Origin: Phlebotomus papatasi
Lineage: Eukaryota; Arthropoda; Insecta; Diptera; Psychodidae
Assembly (NCBI RefSeq): GCF_024763615.1
Contig: NC_077224.1
Coordinates: 1,488,001-1,552,000 of the forward strand
DNA length: 64,000 nt
Direction: 5' to 3'
The position numbers and the translations under genes are program-made. Below the pieces are notes generated by a model. That model saw nothing but the letters and a program-made list of their open reading frames with translations. It was not told the DNA's origin and searched no databases. Shown in pieces: positions 54,491-64,000 of this stretch (positions are counted from its first letter, which is position 1; every line of letters begins with the position of its first letter).

Positions 54491-54600
54491 TGCGTCCACC
54501 GCCGTCTTAGCGTTGACTGATAAATAAGTAAATATCAAAGGTAGTAAAGGATCCTAGGCTTTGCGAACTGCTCGAACTCCGGAGAAAGAGCTCTGCTTTA
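54491..54600 (+). repeat. 25-bp shared word and inverse copy of the 9121 repeat
   Basis: 54491..54515 is identical to 12419..12443. 54555..54600 (GCTTTGCGAACTGCTCGAAC, TCCGGAGAAAGAGCTCTG) is the inverse of 9125..9172. Confidence 0.6.
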
Positions 54601-54699
54601 TACGGGCTTCAGATCTAAGGTTTAGCTACATGGTTTAACTTCACTAATTCCTTATCAATAAAAATTTTTTGGAAAATTATGTCTTGGGATTGGATATTA

Positions 54700-54784
54700 G
54701 GGGGAAGTGGGGAACCTTTAAAATTGGGATTTTTAATTAAAAATAGCTGAAAAATCCCAATTTCAAAGGTGCTCCACTTCCCCC
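54700..54784. mobile_element. 85-bp hairpin MITE
   Basis: TA-flanked; GGGGGAAGTGGGGAACCTTT then AAAATTGGGATTTTT, right arm AAAATCCCAATTTCAAAGGT then GCTCCACTTCCCCC. The smallest TA element in the window. Confidence 0.9.
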
Positions 54785-54954
54785 TATGTGCAAATGATCT
54801 ATTGTATTTTGAAAAACATATAAAATTAGTTTTCATTTTAAATTTTGAGACAATCGGGAACTGGGCTAAACCTTAGGACTGAAGCTGACATTATACTTTT
54901 CGCAATTTTTTCGCATAAAATGTTCAAGAAGGAAATATTTTTTAACAACATTAG

Positions 54955-55115
54955 CATTTTAATTAATTTATTTGACCACATCAGGTGAAAATTAGGCCTT
55001 TTGATATTGAATAATTCAAAATCAGAATTTAACCGGTGAAAGTCATCTATGGACGAAATGTTCAGCTGGACTACCTCTAAATCAAAATCCGAAAATGAAC
55101 AAAATTGCCTAGGCC
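54955..55115 (-). repeat. Inverse copy of the 8241 repeat (3' part)
   Basis: Inverse of GAATTATTCAAGGTCAAAGG, GAACATTTCGTCC and the block between; includes GACGAAATGTTCAGCTGGAC at 55051. Confidence 0.65.
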
Positions 55116-55240
55116 AATTTAGAGAAAAAATTAAAAAAAAGAATAATTTTTTAAGGAGGAAAAAGAAAGATATTAGTTTCGAAACAATGTCCTTTGAGGA
55201 ATGTCATCAAAAACCGAAGTCAAACGGTGTTGTCTTACCG

Positions 55241-56028
55241 TTTTAATTTTAGATGGATCAGAATGACTAAAAAACGCGAAACGCTGTTTTTTTTTTAAAT
55301 AAAGCTCTTACCTCTATTGCTGTTACTTAACCGATGCATCACCGATTGCGACTAATGAAGTCGAGTACAGAATTACAAAACCTTTCAAAAAACTCTAAAT
55401 GTGTCCAAATCCGTTAAAAATGATGCCCTCCATTATTAAAATATTATTAAATTCTCAAAGTTTAAGTTTCCAACCTGGTCTATCTGGAATTTCGTGTTGT
55501 CCGAAATTACAAAATTTGCCAGAGATAGGGCGAATCATTCTCATACATTTTCCTTACAAGAGTGTGGTAAATTTATCTTAAGTGATTTTTTTTAGTTTTG
55601 GTATAAAAACAAATGCAATCATTTTAAAACATTTACCAATTGAAAGAGTATTTAATGTTATGTTATTGGCACAAAATTCATGCACGAGGATAACAGTTCC
55701 TAAAACCCATATGAAAAAGACGTAAAATTCGCAATTTTTTGGATTTTTCTGACAAATTTTCTATTTCTAACACCTGTAAAATTTTAAATTCAATAAAAAT
55801 ATATTCTCTGTATATGTAGATACCATTTCGTATTATATTTATTTTTGTGAGATCTAAGGCTTAAAAATTATAAAGAAATTAAGAAAAATATACCATTTAT
55901 TAATTAAAATGCTCCATCCGTTAGTCAATCATCCTAGACCAGAGATAAAAGAAATAAATAACGTGTCTGAATAATTTCCAGCTCAATTTTTTTGTATATA
56001 AAACGTTGAAACAAGATTGAGTAAACTA
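55241..56028. other. Intergenic stretch, nothing recognised
   Basis: AT-rich, no frame or ends. Confidence 0.35.
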
Positions 56029-56368
56029 CAGTAAAGCCTCACTATAGTCCATATTTGGTTCCAGATTTGACACTTGGGTCGCACTATAGTCCATGTCATT
56101 TTTTTAAAATTATCAACGATTTTTAGTATTGAAATTTACTCGACGGCTTCCACTTTCATTGTGATTGTGGTACTTGTCCTCACTCTCTTCATTATGGATC
56201 ACAATTATCACAACTACTCAATAAAGTTTGCCAAAAATATTAAAATAATTATGACAACATTGCATGTCGCGTACGAAAAAACATAACCTAACTTAAAATC
56301 AGTGTTTTGAAATCAACGGTCGATAAATTGTAGACTATAGAGCGATGGCCTATAGCGGGGTTCTACTG
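56029..56368 (+). mobile_element. 340-bp pogo-like MITE, CAGTARAGCCTC family
   Basis: TA-flanked; CAGTAAAGCCTCACTATAGT left, CTATAGCGGGGTTCTACTG right. The inner CACTATAGTCCATGTCATTT is repeated in the 26015 partial copy. Confidence 0.86.
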
Positions 56369-58298
56369 TAAATAAAACTGAAGTGGATGGCATAGTGAGT
56401 CAGAGTGGGTACATTTGATGCTCAATAATTAAGAGTATTTCCCTAGGCCTAGATTTACCTAAGAAATATTCCCTTGAATAGAGGCATTCATCTTGAATAG
56501 AGGCAGAAATTTTTCCTGTTTGAGAATCTGGGTATCAGTCGCTCTGTCTGATAAATCTTTACATAAGTACAAAAAAAATCTTGGAATTATGTATTAACAG
56601 GTAACACTGACAATATTAACAATATTTACTTAATGGCGGTAGATCATCTAAGACCAGAAGTCAATATCTCTTACTGTTTAGCCGCTAAGCCGGTAACAGA
56701 CATACGGAAAAATGGACAAGTGTCGTTGCATGAGAAGTCGCAATTTGCATATAACTCAAAATTGCTCTGTCCAATTCGAGCAATAAAGAAGCTAAATACT
56801 CGTGATAGATAGATTGAATTTGTTTCGAGGAAGAGGAGAAATTTCATGATAAAATTGCCACTGAAATAAGGAAATAATTTCCTCGTGGCTAATCAAAACG
56901 AGTAATAATATTTCAATGTGATTCGTGAACGAAAAATTATGCAAAGTAATTTCTCAATTATGTTGTTCATCTTCTTATAAACAGGAAAGACAGCCAACGC
57001 ACTAAGATGTGACTTCCCTGTAAAAAAAAGTAGTTATAGGAAATTCTCTATATTTGCGACTATTAAATACATAAATTAGTGCGATATTGAGTGGTGTGTG
57101 GAGTGATAAATATTGAAATTATCTGTCTGACATACACCTCTTCGGAAACTCCTTAGCAAAGTCATCAAATTGAAATTGTTACTCAACCAACATCACTGGC
57201 TTTTAATAATCTCTCTCGCTCTTCACATTCTAAGCCAAACACAAAATAATCATGACTTTCTCTAATATACCCTTCGCAATACAACATTTGTGTATAATAC
57301 CAAAAGAAATGTGCAATAAAATATGTTGTGATGGAGAAGAATAATAAAAAGAAAGAAAAAAGCTTCACGAGACTTTAATTGTATTCACTTTTTTTATTGA
57401 GTTTCCCGCGGAATTTGCATACGCAACGTCTTTGATACTCTGTTTTTTTTTTTATTAATGTATCGGAAAAATGTAATTTGCATCTTTTGGGCTTGGAAAA
57501 AAATGTGTGCGATAAAAGATGAGCTGGACCTCAAAATGAATATAAGTTTCAAAAGAAAAGATGTATGGCTGAGGTGTGCCTTTTCCCACGTAAAGTGGTC
57601 ATTATTTAGTCTTGTATTACTTGCACGTGGTGTAAATATTAAATTTAACATGGATATTTCAAAAGTATTCCCCTTGAGTTACGAGGAAAAATGTGGAAGT
57701 AACAATTTCTTGAGAATTCCCAAAAAATAAGACATTTTGTTGCCTTCATCATATCAGAGTTGAAATATAGTCTGTGTAGTTTAGATGTGGTCATCACATT
57801 TCTGATACCAGTTTAGATCCTAAATCTAAGGGATTATAATAAAGAATCTCATCTATACGAAGCTAGTTATCTATAGGAAAAAGTTAGCCATTGAGGCTCG
57901 AGTTTTGGAGATTTTTTTTTTGAAAAAAAAAGACTTTCAGTTATCAAGGTTTTTCAAAGTAGGGTTATATTTGGTTTTTGGAGTTCAGATGAATCTACAC
58001 CGAAAATCTCGTCAATCGAAAAGTAAGTTTTCTGTTCAAAAAATTCAAATAGTTTCGGAAAATCAAGTCCTGATCGCTGAATTTTTAAAATTTTCAAATA
58101 AAAACTTTAGAAAATGTTCTTTAAATATTGTACTTTTATACCTATGCCTAAGATCTTAAGTTAAATTTTTTTTATTATATTGAAAAAATATTAGAAAAAA
58201 TATCCTGTTTTTCTTGTCTAAACTCTAAATTGGTTGGTCCAAAATGCCAAATTTTACCATACATGAGTATGGAAAAATGTAGTTCAGCAACAATAAAT
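56369..58298. other. Intergenic stretch with one repeat fragment
   Basis: 56640..56700 holds an inverse AACGGTAAGAGATAT-type fragment (CAGAAGTCAATATCTCTTAC). No gene recognised; frames at 57394..57730 overlap on both strands and have no domain. Confidence 0.4.
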
Positions 58299-58438
58299 CG
58301 TCGGTTGCCTCAGCAACTGTGCTAACTGCATTTGCTTTGTGTCAGCATTCGTTGTAAGCAACGCAACACTGCGCGACGTTTGCAATGAATACAGACACAA
58401 AGCAGATGCAGTTAGCACAATTGCTGAGGCAACCGACG
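58299..58438. mobile_element. 140-bp fold-back element
   Basis: CGTCGGTTGCCTCAGCAACT then GTGCTAACTGCATTTGC pairs with GCAGATGCAGTTAGCACAAT then TGCTGAGGCAACCGACG. Arms ~50 bp around a loop with GTTGTAAGCAACG. Confidence 0.85.
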
Positions 58439-59310
58439 AAATATACTTTCAAAACGATCTTTGGTGATCTTTTCTTATTCCGAATGGCAAAATTTTCAGA
58501 AAACTTTCAATGGATGCAATTTCGTTATTTTGTAAATCTTCCATTATTTCGTACAGGCGAGGTTCTGAATTATGACATCTTTATTATAAATTCGGTTTTA
58601 AGTCTAAAGTGTTTAGACGCAAACATTATAAATACTCGGTGACTTTCCTACAAACCATTCAGAATCCAATTGATTTTCATAAATTAATTTCGAAAGAATA
58701 AATTAAGTTAGAAAGTTCATTCCACTAATTTTTAGTCGTATTAATTAGTCTATAAAACGTTTTATTTAAGCGAAATATTAAAAAGAAAGAAACAAAGAAA
58801 TGTGAATGTGCGATGGTTCACTTTTTCGAAAAGCCATTAAATATCTCTTAATTTTATCACAGTTTTTTTTGTATATTTAGAATATTAATAGAATATGAAA
58901 TTACGCATCATAAAGTCGGAAACGCATTTTATTGAATATTGGAGAAAATATAAATTAAAAATTTTTAAATAAATTTCGAAATAAATTGGATACTGAACAA
59001 TTTTTGAAAAAGAGGAAAAAATTAAAATTGAAACACTGAAAAATATAGTACATGCATATTTAAAGAAATTCATAGTTTGATAGTCACATTCTTTTTTTGT
59101 TTTCAACAACGATTTATTTCTAAATTATATTGATAACATTACAAAATTAGTGTTCAGTGTTACTATACTTTTCAACTTTATACAATATTCAAAAGTTTTA
59201 ACATGAATTTTACAAAGTTTGGTTTATAAAAATAGTGAAGAAGAAAATTAGGAATAAAAACTTCATAAACTGTATTCCCATTTGTAGTCACATTCTAACT
59301 TTTAAATAAT
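58439..59310. other. AT-rich stretch, nothing recognised
   Basis: No frame with a domain, no ends. Confidence 0.35.
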
Positions 59311-59375
59311 ATGTTACTTTTAAAAAACTTCTAATCCGGTCAATTTAACCGGATCTTGGTATGTTTAGTGTTAAA
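59311..59375 (+). repeat. Solo end of the ACTAAACCTACC family
   Basis: CCGGTCAATTTAACCGGATC then TTGGTATGTTTAGTGTTAAA matches 46190..46230. Confidence 0.6.
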
Positions 59376-59468
59376 GACTCCCACACTTTGTTGTACAGTG
59401 TTAGTATCATGTTTTTTTACTAAGCGGTCCATCGTTAGAAAAGTTTTAACCTCGGCTACAACATAGTA

Positions 59469-60379
59469 GAGGAGACTGGGGCAAAAAGTCACAAATCGAA
59501 AATTTTAAAATTCAATATCTTCCAAGATAAATAAGATAGCGGCTTAAAATTTTTTCTATAGATAGCCTCTATAGACCTTCTTCAATGTCGTAAGTTTCTT
59601 TGAATTCGAACAAGGAATTCAGAAAATAAAAAATATCGAAATTTTTAGCCCTAATTTTGAAATATTTTCCTTGCAGAAGATAACAATTATTATCTACTTA
59701 TTTTCCAAAATTGATGCACTGGTGAATATTTTCTAAATAATTTGGATTTTTTTGAATACGAATCCGCTATCTGTTTTAGAATTTCACAAAGGTTCTTTTC
59801 TCCAGAAATCCTTTTACTAAAAATGGCCACTTGGGATAAAAAGTAACAAAAGGTATAGAGCAAAAAGTAACAAAAAAGCGAAGCAATTTCTGATGTCTCA
59901 CGGCGAAAAGAAACGTCATTATTATGTCTCGCAGCTAGTTGTTTGCATTAGTCAAACGATTACCAGTCTTTTGTGTGTTTTTTCTAAAATAGCTTGAAAA
60001 GCACTTTTCTCGTTTTCTAACTTTTCTCGCAGAGAAAACGGTGTTTTACAAAAGTCTAGATAAATAAATTTACTATGAAAATATGTCCTCTCGGTATTTT
60101 TTTTAAATTTACGAAAGCCTGTAATAAAGTAAATTAAAATATGATAATACCCCATGTCTGGTACTATGTGCCCCAGCATTTTTGAGAATAGTCACAAACT
60201 TACCTTTTAGAAATTGGCTCGATAAACGTATTTCCTTACAAAATAGAGGAATATTACTTTCACAAAGTTGAAGAGCGGTAAATTTCCTATAAAACTGCGC
60301 TAATTAGAAATTTTTGAAGCGATCGAGTAATGTAAAAAAATAAAATATCCGTCTTGTGACTTTTTGTCCCAGTCCCCCC
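59469..60379 (+). mobile_element. 911-bp MITE, copy 2 of the 2953 family
   Basis: GAGGAGACTGGGGCAAAAAG left, GACTTTTTGTCCCAGTCCCC right, TA-flanked. Same orientation as copy 1; only small gaps and substitutions separate the two. Confidence 0.9.
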
Positions 60380-60572
60380 TAATATTTCATTGAAAGTGGA
60401 ATTACAAATTTTAGGATATTCGATATCGAATTTTCTAAAAAGGATTTTTCGATTTTAGCACCAGCAGTCAGACCAATCGTGAAAGAGTCGTTTCTTCTGT
60501 TTATTTTACTGCTTGACTTCAGAGAGAGAATAATATACAGTCTGAAAATTTTTCAACTTGTTCTCGGTCTGG

Positions 60573-60625
60573 AGGTAAAACGGTATGAAATATCGACTTC
60601 CGGTCTTCGATGGCCTCCCCCCCCA
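60573..60625 (+). repeat. AACGGTAAGAGATAT repeat fragment
   Basis: AAACGGTATGAAATATCGAC then TTCCGGTCTTCGATGGCCTCCCCCC, the first part of the 8241 repeat. Confidence 0.6.
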
Positions 60626-62127
60626 TAAAAATATTATGTACAGACTTTGATTTCCATTTAATTATGACTTTAATTATGACTTTTAGGTTATCTCATAGAT
60701 GCAAAATCATTTTATAAATATTCTTCTAAATTTCATAATTTATTCAACTCTGATGTTTAGGACAAACTTTACAGTTTAAGTGTTGCGTGCAAAACTACAT
60801 TTGTGACATTTTCTTTTCCACACTTAATTGTACACAACAATTGCAAAGGCACTTTTCAATCTCTCTGCATTTCCCTTTGTCTCTTATCTCCAGGGGAGAC
60901 TCTGTTGAAGAAAATAGAACGGAAAAATCATGGAAAAATTCATGACAATTTCCACGAGAGATATCTCGATGGTGTTTAAAGTGAAAGAATAAGAGAAAAG
61001 GTATATTTTAATTATTTTGAAATCCAATAATTACCTTCACGGCTAAATTGTTGTTTCAGCGAAAGAAACAATTGCACATGAGATTGAGAGAAAATTGCAG
61101 ACCGGTCCAAGATTGTCGGTTAACCTGAATATTTCTACAGACTTTTTTTCTTCTTCACCTCAACGGCCATCGTTGGGTGAAACAACTAGTAATACTGCCC
61201 AAGATAGAAAATAGTTTCGATTATATTCAATTGATCCAATTGTAGGCAAGTATCTCTGCGTGGGCAAGATTTTTGGTTGAAGAATTTCTTTGTTGATCCA
61301 TTGTTGATTGAATTCTTCATGAAATTAAATCTAATAGATTCTCTGTTTGGCATCAGAAAAACAGGTGAATTGAACTTGGCTTTATCGGCAAATTAAACAG
61401 AGAAACATGAAATAAAACATAGGCCATCAATGAGCATGATAATCCTATGTAAAATCTAAGATATTGAATAGCTAATTTAATTTATAGCCAATTTTGGTGT
61501 TGAAAAAAATGAAAAATAATGGTTTGTTCAGATAATCTTTTTTTAGAAAATCGCCTTTTAATATTGATTTAGGGGCCAATTCAATTTAACACTTAATTGT
61601 ATAGGCTTTTTTATGGTAAAAAATGGCTTGCCCATGTGCAAATACTGCCCGTGAATAAAATGTGAAAGTATGTGAAGCTCCTAAAAATTGCTATTAATTC
61701 AGCGACAGTAAGAGAAGGAGAAAGAGATTCTATCGAAATTTTAAATGAATTGTAAATATCAAATTGGATGAAAGTGTTTTGTGTGGAAATGCATAAAAAG
61801 AAGAGACTTAAGACACTCTGGATTGAGAAGGTTCAGCGGATGAAACTGTGTGTAGGTCGATTGGGTCAGATTTTAAATTAAATTTTGGATTGATTTGATG
61901 TCATGGGAATGTATATCTTCTTCTTGTTCTGAGAAGTCTGCCGCAAATTAACGGCATAACAAGATCCAAGGGGCATACAACTCAATGGAATTGGAACAGT
62001 AATTTGAATTTAAAATTCGTACAACATATCTGAAAAATGTAGTTTCCTCTTAACATTACCATAATTATATTTTTATTAAATATTGGATGAAGTTTCTGTA
62101 TTTGCATTAACTCTATTAATATTAGAG
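60626..62127. other. Intergenic stretch, no gene seen
   Basis: No element ends; no coding domain. Confidence 0.35.
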
Positions 62128-62185
62128 GTCAAACGGTAACAGATATCAACTGCCCGTTTATGGTGACCACCCCACCTCCCTCAAG
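62128..62185 (+). repeat. AACGGTAAGAGATAT repeat fragment
   Basis: GGTCAAACGGTAACAGATAT then CAACTGCCCG and GGTGACCACCCCACC. Confidence 0.55.
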
Positions 62186-62454
62186 TAATTTATATTAGAG
62201 CACTTGATTGTTGCTTAAAAGAACGAGGGTTACCAATACATTGTAATACAGACTTAAGGCCTAGCCACATGCCTTAAGTCCTCTAATTTCTTAACAGGCA
62301 AGATTTTTGAAGTCTTAAGATTGAATATTGGGACAACTGATCCATAGGATTTCGAAAAAATAGCAAAATTATTGTTATTTAGAATTTCGAAACCAACGGA
62401 AACTGCGTTAAACCTCCAGTCTGAAACTCCTGTGAGGTCGGCTTCAGTCCTAAT

Positions 62455-62695
62455 GGCCTAGACACACTTACAACTTAAGCCGAGAGACGACTTATTGGAA
62501 AATTATGGAAATGTAGTTTAATCATTATTTCGAACATAATTACGTTAAGCCGTCTCTCGGCTAATTCTCAGGTCTATCGAGGCCCTTAGGGCTTTAGGGC
62601 CGAACTTAGGGGCTTAAGCCGAGAGACGACTTAGTGGAAAATAATTTTCCACTAAGTCGTCTCTCGGCTTAAGTCGTAAGTGTGTCCAGGGCATA
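62455..62695. mobile_element. Stacked hairpins of the CTTAAGCCGAGAGACGACTTA family
   Basis: 62481.. and 62555.. carry one arm pair (AAGCCGAGAGACGACTTA / GTCTCTCGGCT). Inside, 62613..62673 is a perfect 30-bp-arm palindrome of the same word. Outer ends GCCTAGACACACTTACAACTT / AAGTCGTAAGTGTGTCCAGGGC pair as well. At least two insertions of one family, one inside the other. Confidence 0.8.
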
Positions 62696-62714
62696 AGGCT
62701 CATTCCAGTTCCTC

Positions 62715-62800
62715 GCTAAGGCGGTCTTCAGACTCGTGATATAGCTCAGTTCCCGGCGGTCTCAAAATTCCAAATAGCAATCAATATTATTGACTTTCAG
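62715..62800 (+). repeat. GTCTTCAGACTAGAGGTTTA dispersed repeat, copy
   Basis: GCGGTCTTCAGACTCGTGAT then ATAGCTCAGTTCCCGGCGGTCTCAAAATTCCAAATAG. Next copy at 62908. Confidence 0.6.
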
Positions 62801-62907
62801 AATGTAATAGGTAATTTGCCCTTGATAATCTAATCTTAAATTAAATTTTTCCAAAAAAAAATCTTGAATGGTAAGAAATTAGAACAGGTAAGCCATATGG
62901 CTTGTTC

Positions 62908-62990
62908 TTAGAACATCTTCAGACTAGAGGTTTAGCATAGTTTCCGAAGATCTCAAAATCCTAAATAGCAATTAATTTAAGGGTTCTTCT
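62908..62990 (+). repeat. GTCTTCAGACTAGAGGTTTA dispersed repeat, copy
   Basis: CATCTTCAGACTAGAGGTTT then AGCATAGTTTCCGAAGATCTCAAAATCCTAAATAGCAAT. The ~195-bp spacing to the previous copy suggests a tandem arrangement. Confidence 0.6.
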
Positions 62991-63110
62991 GATTCAAATA
63001 GATTAATTTACCCTAATAATCCGTTTCTAAGGCAAAATTTTCCAAAAAAAATTTCCACTGATAAGCAATTAGAGAACTTATGGGTAAGCCTTAGGTCTAA
63101 AGCCCATAGT

Positions 63111-63770
63111 AGTTCTGATGTCCGTATAAGATGGCTTTGCTGGTGACTGAGAATGAGCCAGAAACCTTTTCAGACTTAAATTGGGACTTATATACCTAAA
63201 AACTTAGATTCTGATAAGATGAGAATTCGGTGGGTTGTCAAATGGAATTTTCCGAAAACATAAAAAATGCGTTTTCAAACGTTTATGCATAAGATTATTT
63301 CTCTCTCGATTATGGTGGAGAAATTTCATTTTATGTTTTTTTGATATCTCAGTTTTTCGTTCAAAACATTATAAAACCTACCTGAATATGTGTATAATTA
63401 ATTTTTTTAATCTTTGTAATGACTCATTTTATGTTTTACTGTGTCACTGTAAGGGTGAGTCACTAACAAAGCACTAAACTTTCGTTTCAACGAGGCCTTA
63501 GTTAGTCTCCAAATTTTTGTGCTTGACCACAACCCGATCTTTTCAGAATATGACTTAAGCGCTAGTCTGCAGTCTGAAGCATGTATAAGGGCTCAAATAT
63601 GCTTAAAATGATACACTAGCGTATTTAGCCAGTAAAATTCTTCAGTAAAGATCTATATCCTAAGCTGTCTTATACGTGCTTCTGGTCTAAGGCTTAGCCA
63701 TATGGCTTAACTGCTCTAATTTTTTATCAATTACATTTTTTTTGAAAAAATTTAATTTTGGATTAGATTA
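63111..63770. other. Intergenic stretch, no gene seen
   Basis: Contains scattered TGGCTTAACTGCTCTAATT-type words shared with the 62.8-kb repeats. No gene. Confidence 0.4.
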
Positions 63771-64000
63771 GGGTAAGTGTGCCAAATTCCAGCCAGCTTG
63801 CAATTTCGGCCACCTTTTTGTTCCTCGAATTTCCATGAACTTTTAGATTTTACGTACTCTAGAGATTATACAATGCAAAAGAATAACAAAAAATGTAGCT
63901 TCGACAAACGAGATGACGTGAAAAAGGAGTTGGAAGAATTCCCGAAGGACAAGGAACTATGAGAATGAAGGTGGCCGAAATAGGGCACCAAAGCTATATG
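63771..64000 (+). mobile_element. Pogo-like GGGTAAGTGTACC family, copy 5 (cut by window end)
   Basis: TA then GGGTAAGTGTGCCAAATTCC; aligns with 32274.. and continues past the right edge. Carries the mini-ORF at 63873..63962. Confidence 0.82.
63873..63962 (+). CDS. Mini-ORF of pogo-like copy 5
   Basis: 29 aa starting MQKNNKKCSFDKRDDVKKEL. Same start and stop positions as 32379..32468, with about eight amino-acid changes. Interpretation as a transposase N-terminal relic is the same. Confidence 0.45.
   Translation: MQKNNKKCSFDKRDDVKKELEEFPKDKEL

Overview
This window looks like AT-rich nuclear DNA from a dipteran insect. Two intron-containing genes for secreted proteins can be rebuilt: a CAP/antigen-5 protein (plus strand, 1879..6694, five exons, 272 aa) and a small C-type lectin (minus strand, 42621..43165, two exons, 159 aa). 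Both families are prominent in the saliva of blood-feeding flies. From memory the antigen-5 protein is closest to those of phlebotomine sand flies, so a Phlebotomus/Lutzomyia-like genome is my best guess, not something I could test by search.

The remaining ~95% is non-coding and dominated by small transposons. I recognise more than 50 elements or element arms. Most are MITEs or fold-back elements with terminal inverted repeats, usually flanked by TA. Families with two or more copies include: a 0.91-kb element (2953..3868, 59469..60379); a 0.6-0.8-kb element (13652..14442, 17334..17935, 19675..22215); a 252-bp element with five copies; a pogo-like group beginning CAGTAGACTCTC (six copies); a group beginning GGGTAAGTGTACC that keeps a short ORF resembling the start of a pogo-type transposase (five copies); and a tRNA-derived SINE (17127..18055 and 51496..51822). 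Many are nested, and in several places an uninterrupted copy elsewhere in the window shows the empty site, which proves the insertion and the TA duplication.

Layout: 1..1140, MITE arms. 1831..6716, antigen-5 gene with a 3.8-kb third intron full of elements. 7.4-14.5 kb, MITEs and a dispersed repeat. 15-18.4 kb, a GC-richer island, the SINE and a strong Inr+DPE core promoter at 18307..18341. 19.7-24 kb, nested transposon stacks. 24-42 kb, many MITEs and large palindromes, with a possible 5' non-coding exon near 29.1 kb. 42.6-43.2 kb, C-type lectin. 44-50 kb, elements. 50486..50536, a probable first coding exon (minus strand) with an upstream leader. 51-64 kb, SINE, MITEs and dispersed repeats.

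No rRNA gene, functional tRNA, CRISPR array or bacterial feature is seen. The only true coding sequences I can defend are the two secreted-protein genes and, less firmly, the start exon near 50.5 kb; the other short open frames lie in repeats or lack any recognisable domain.
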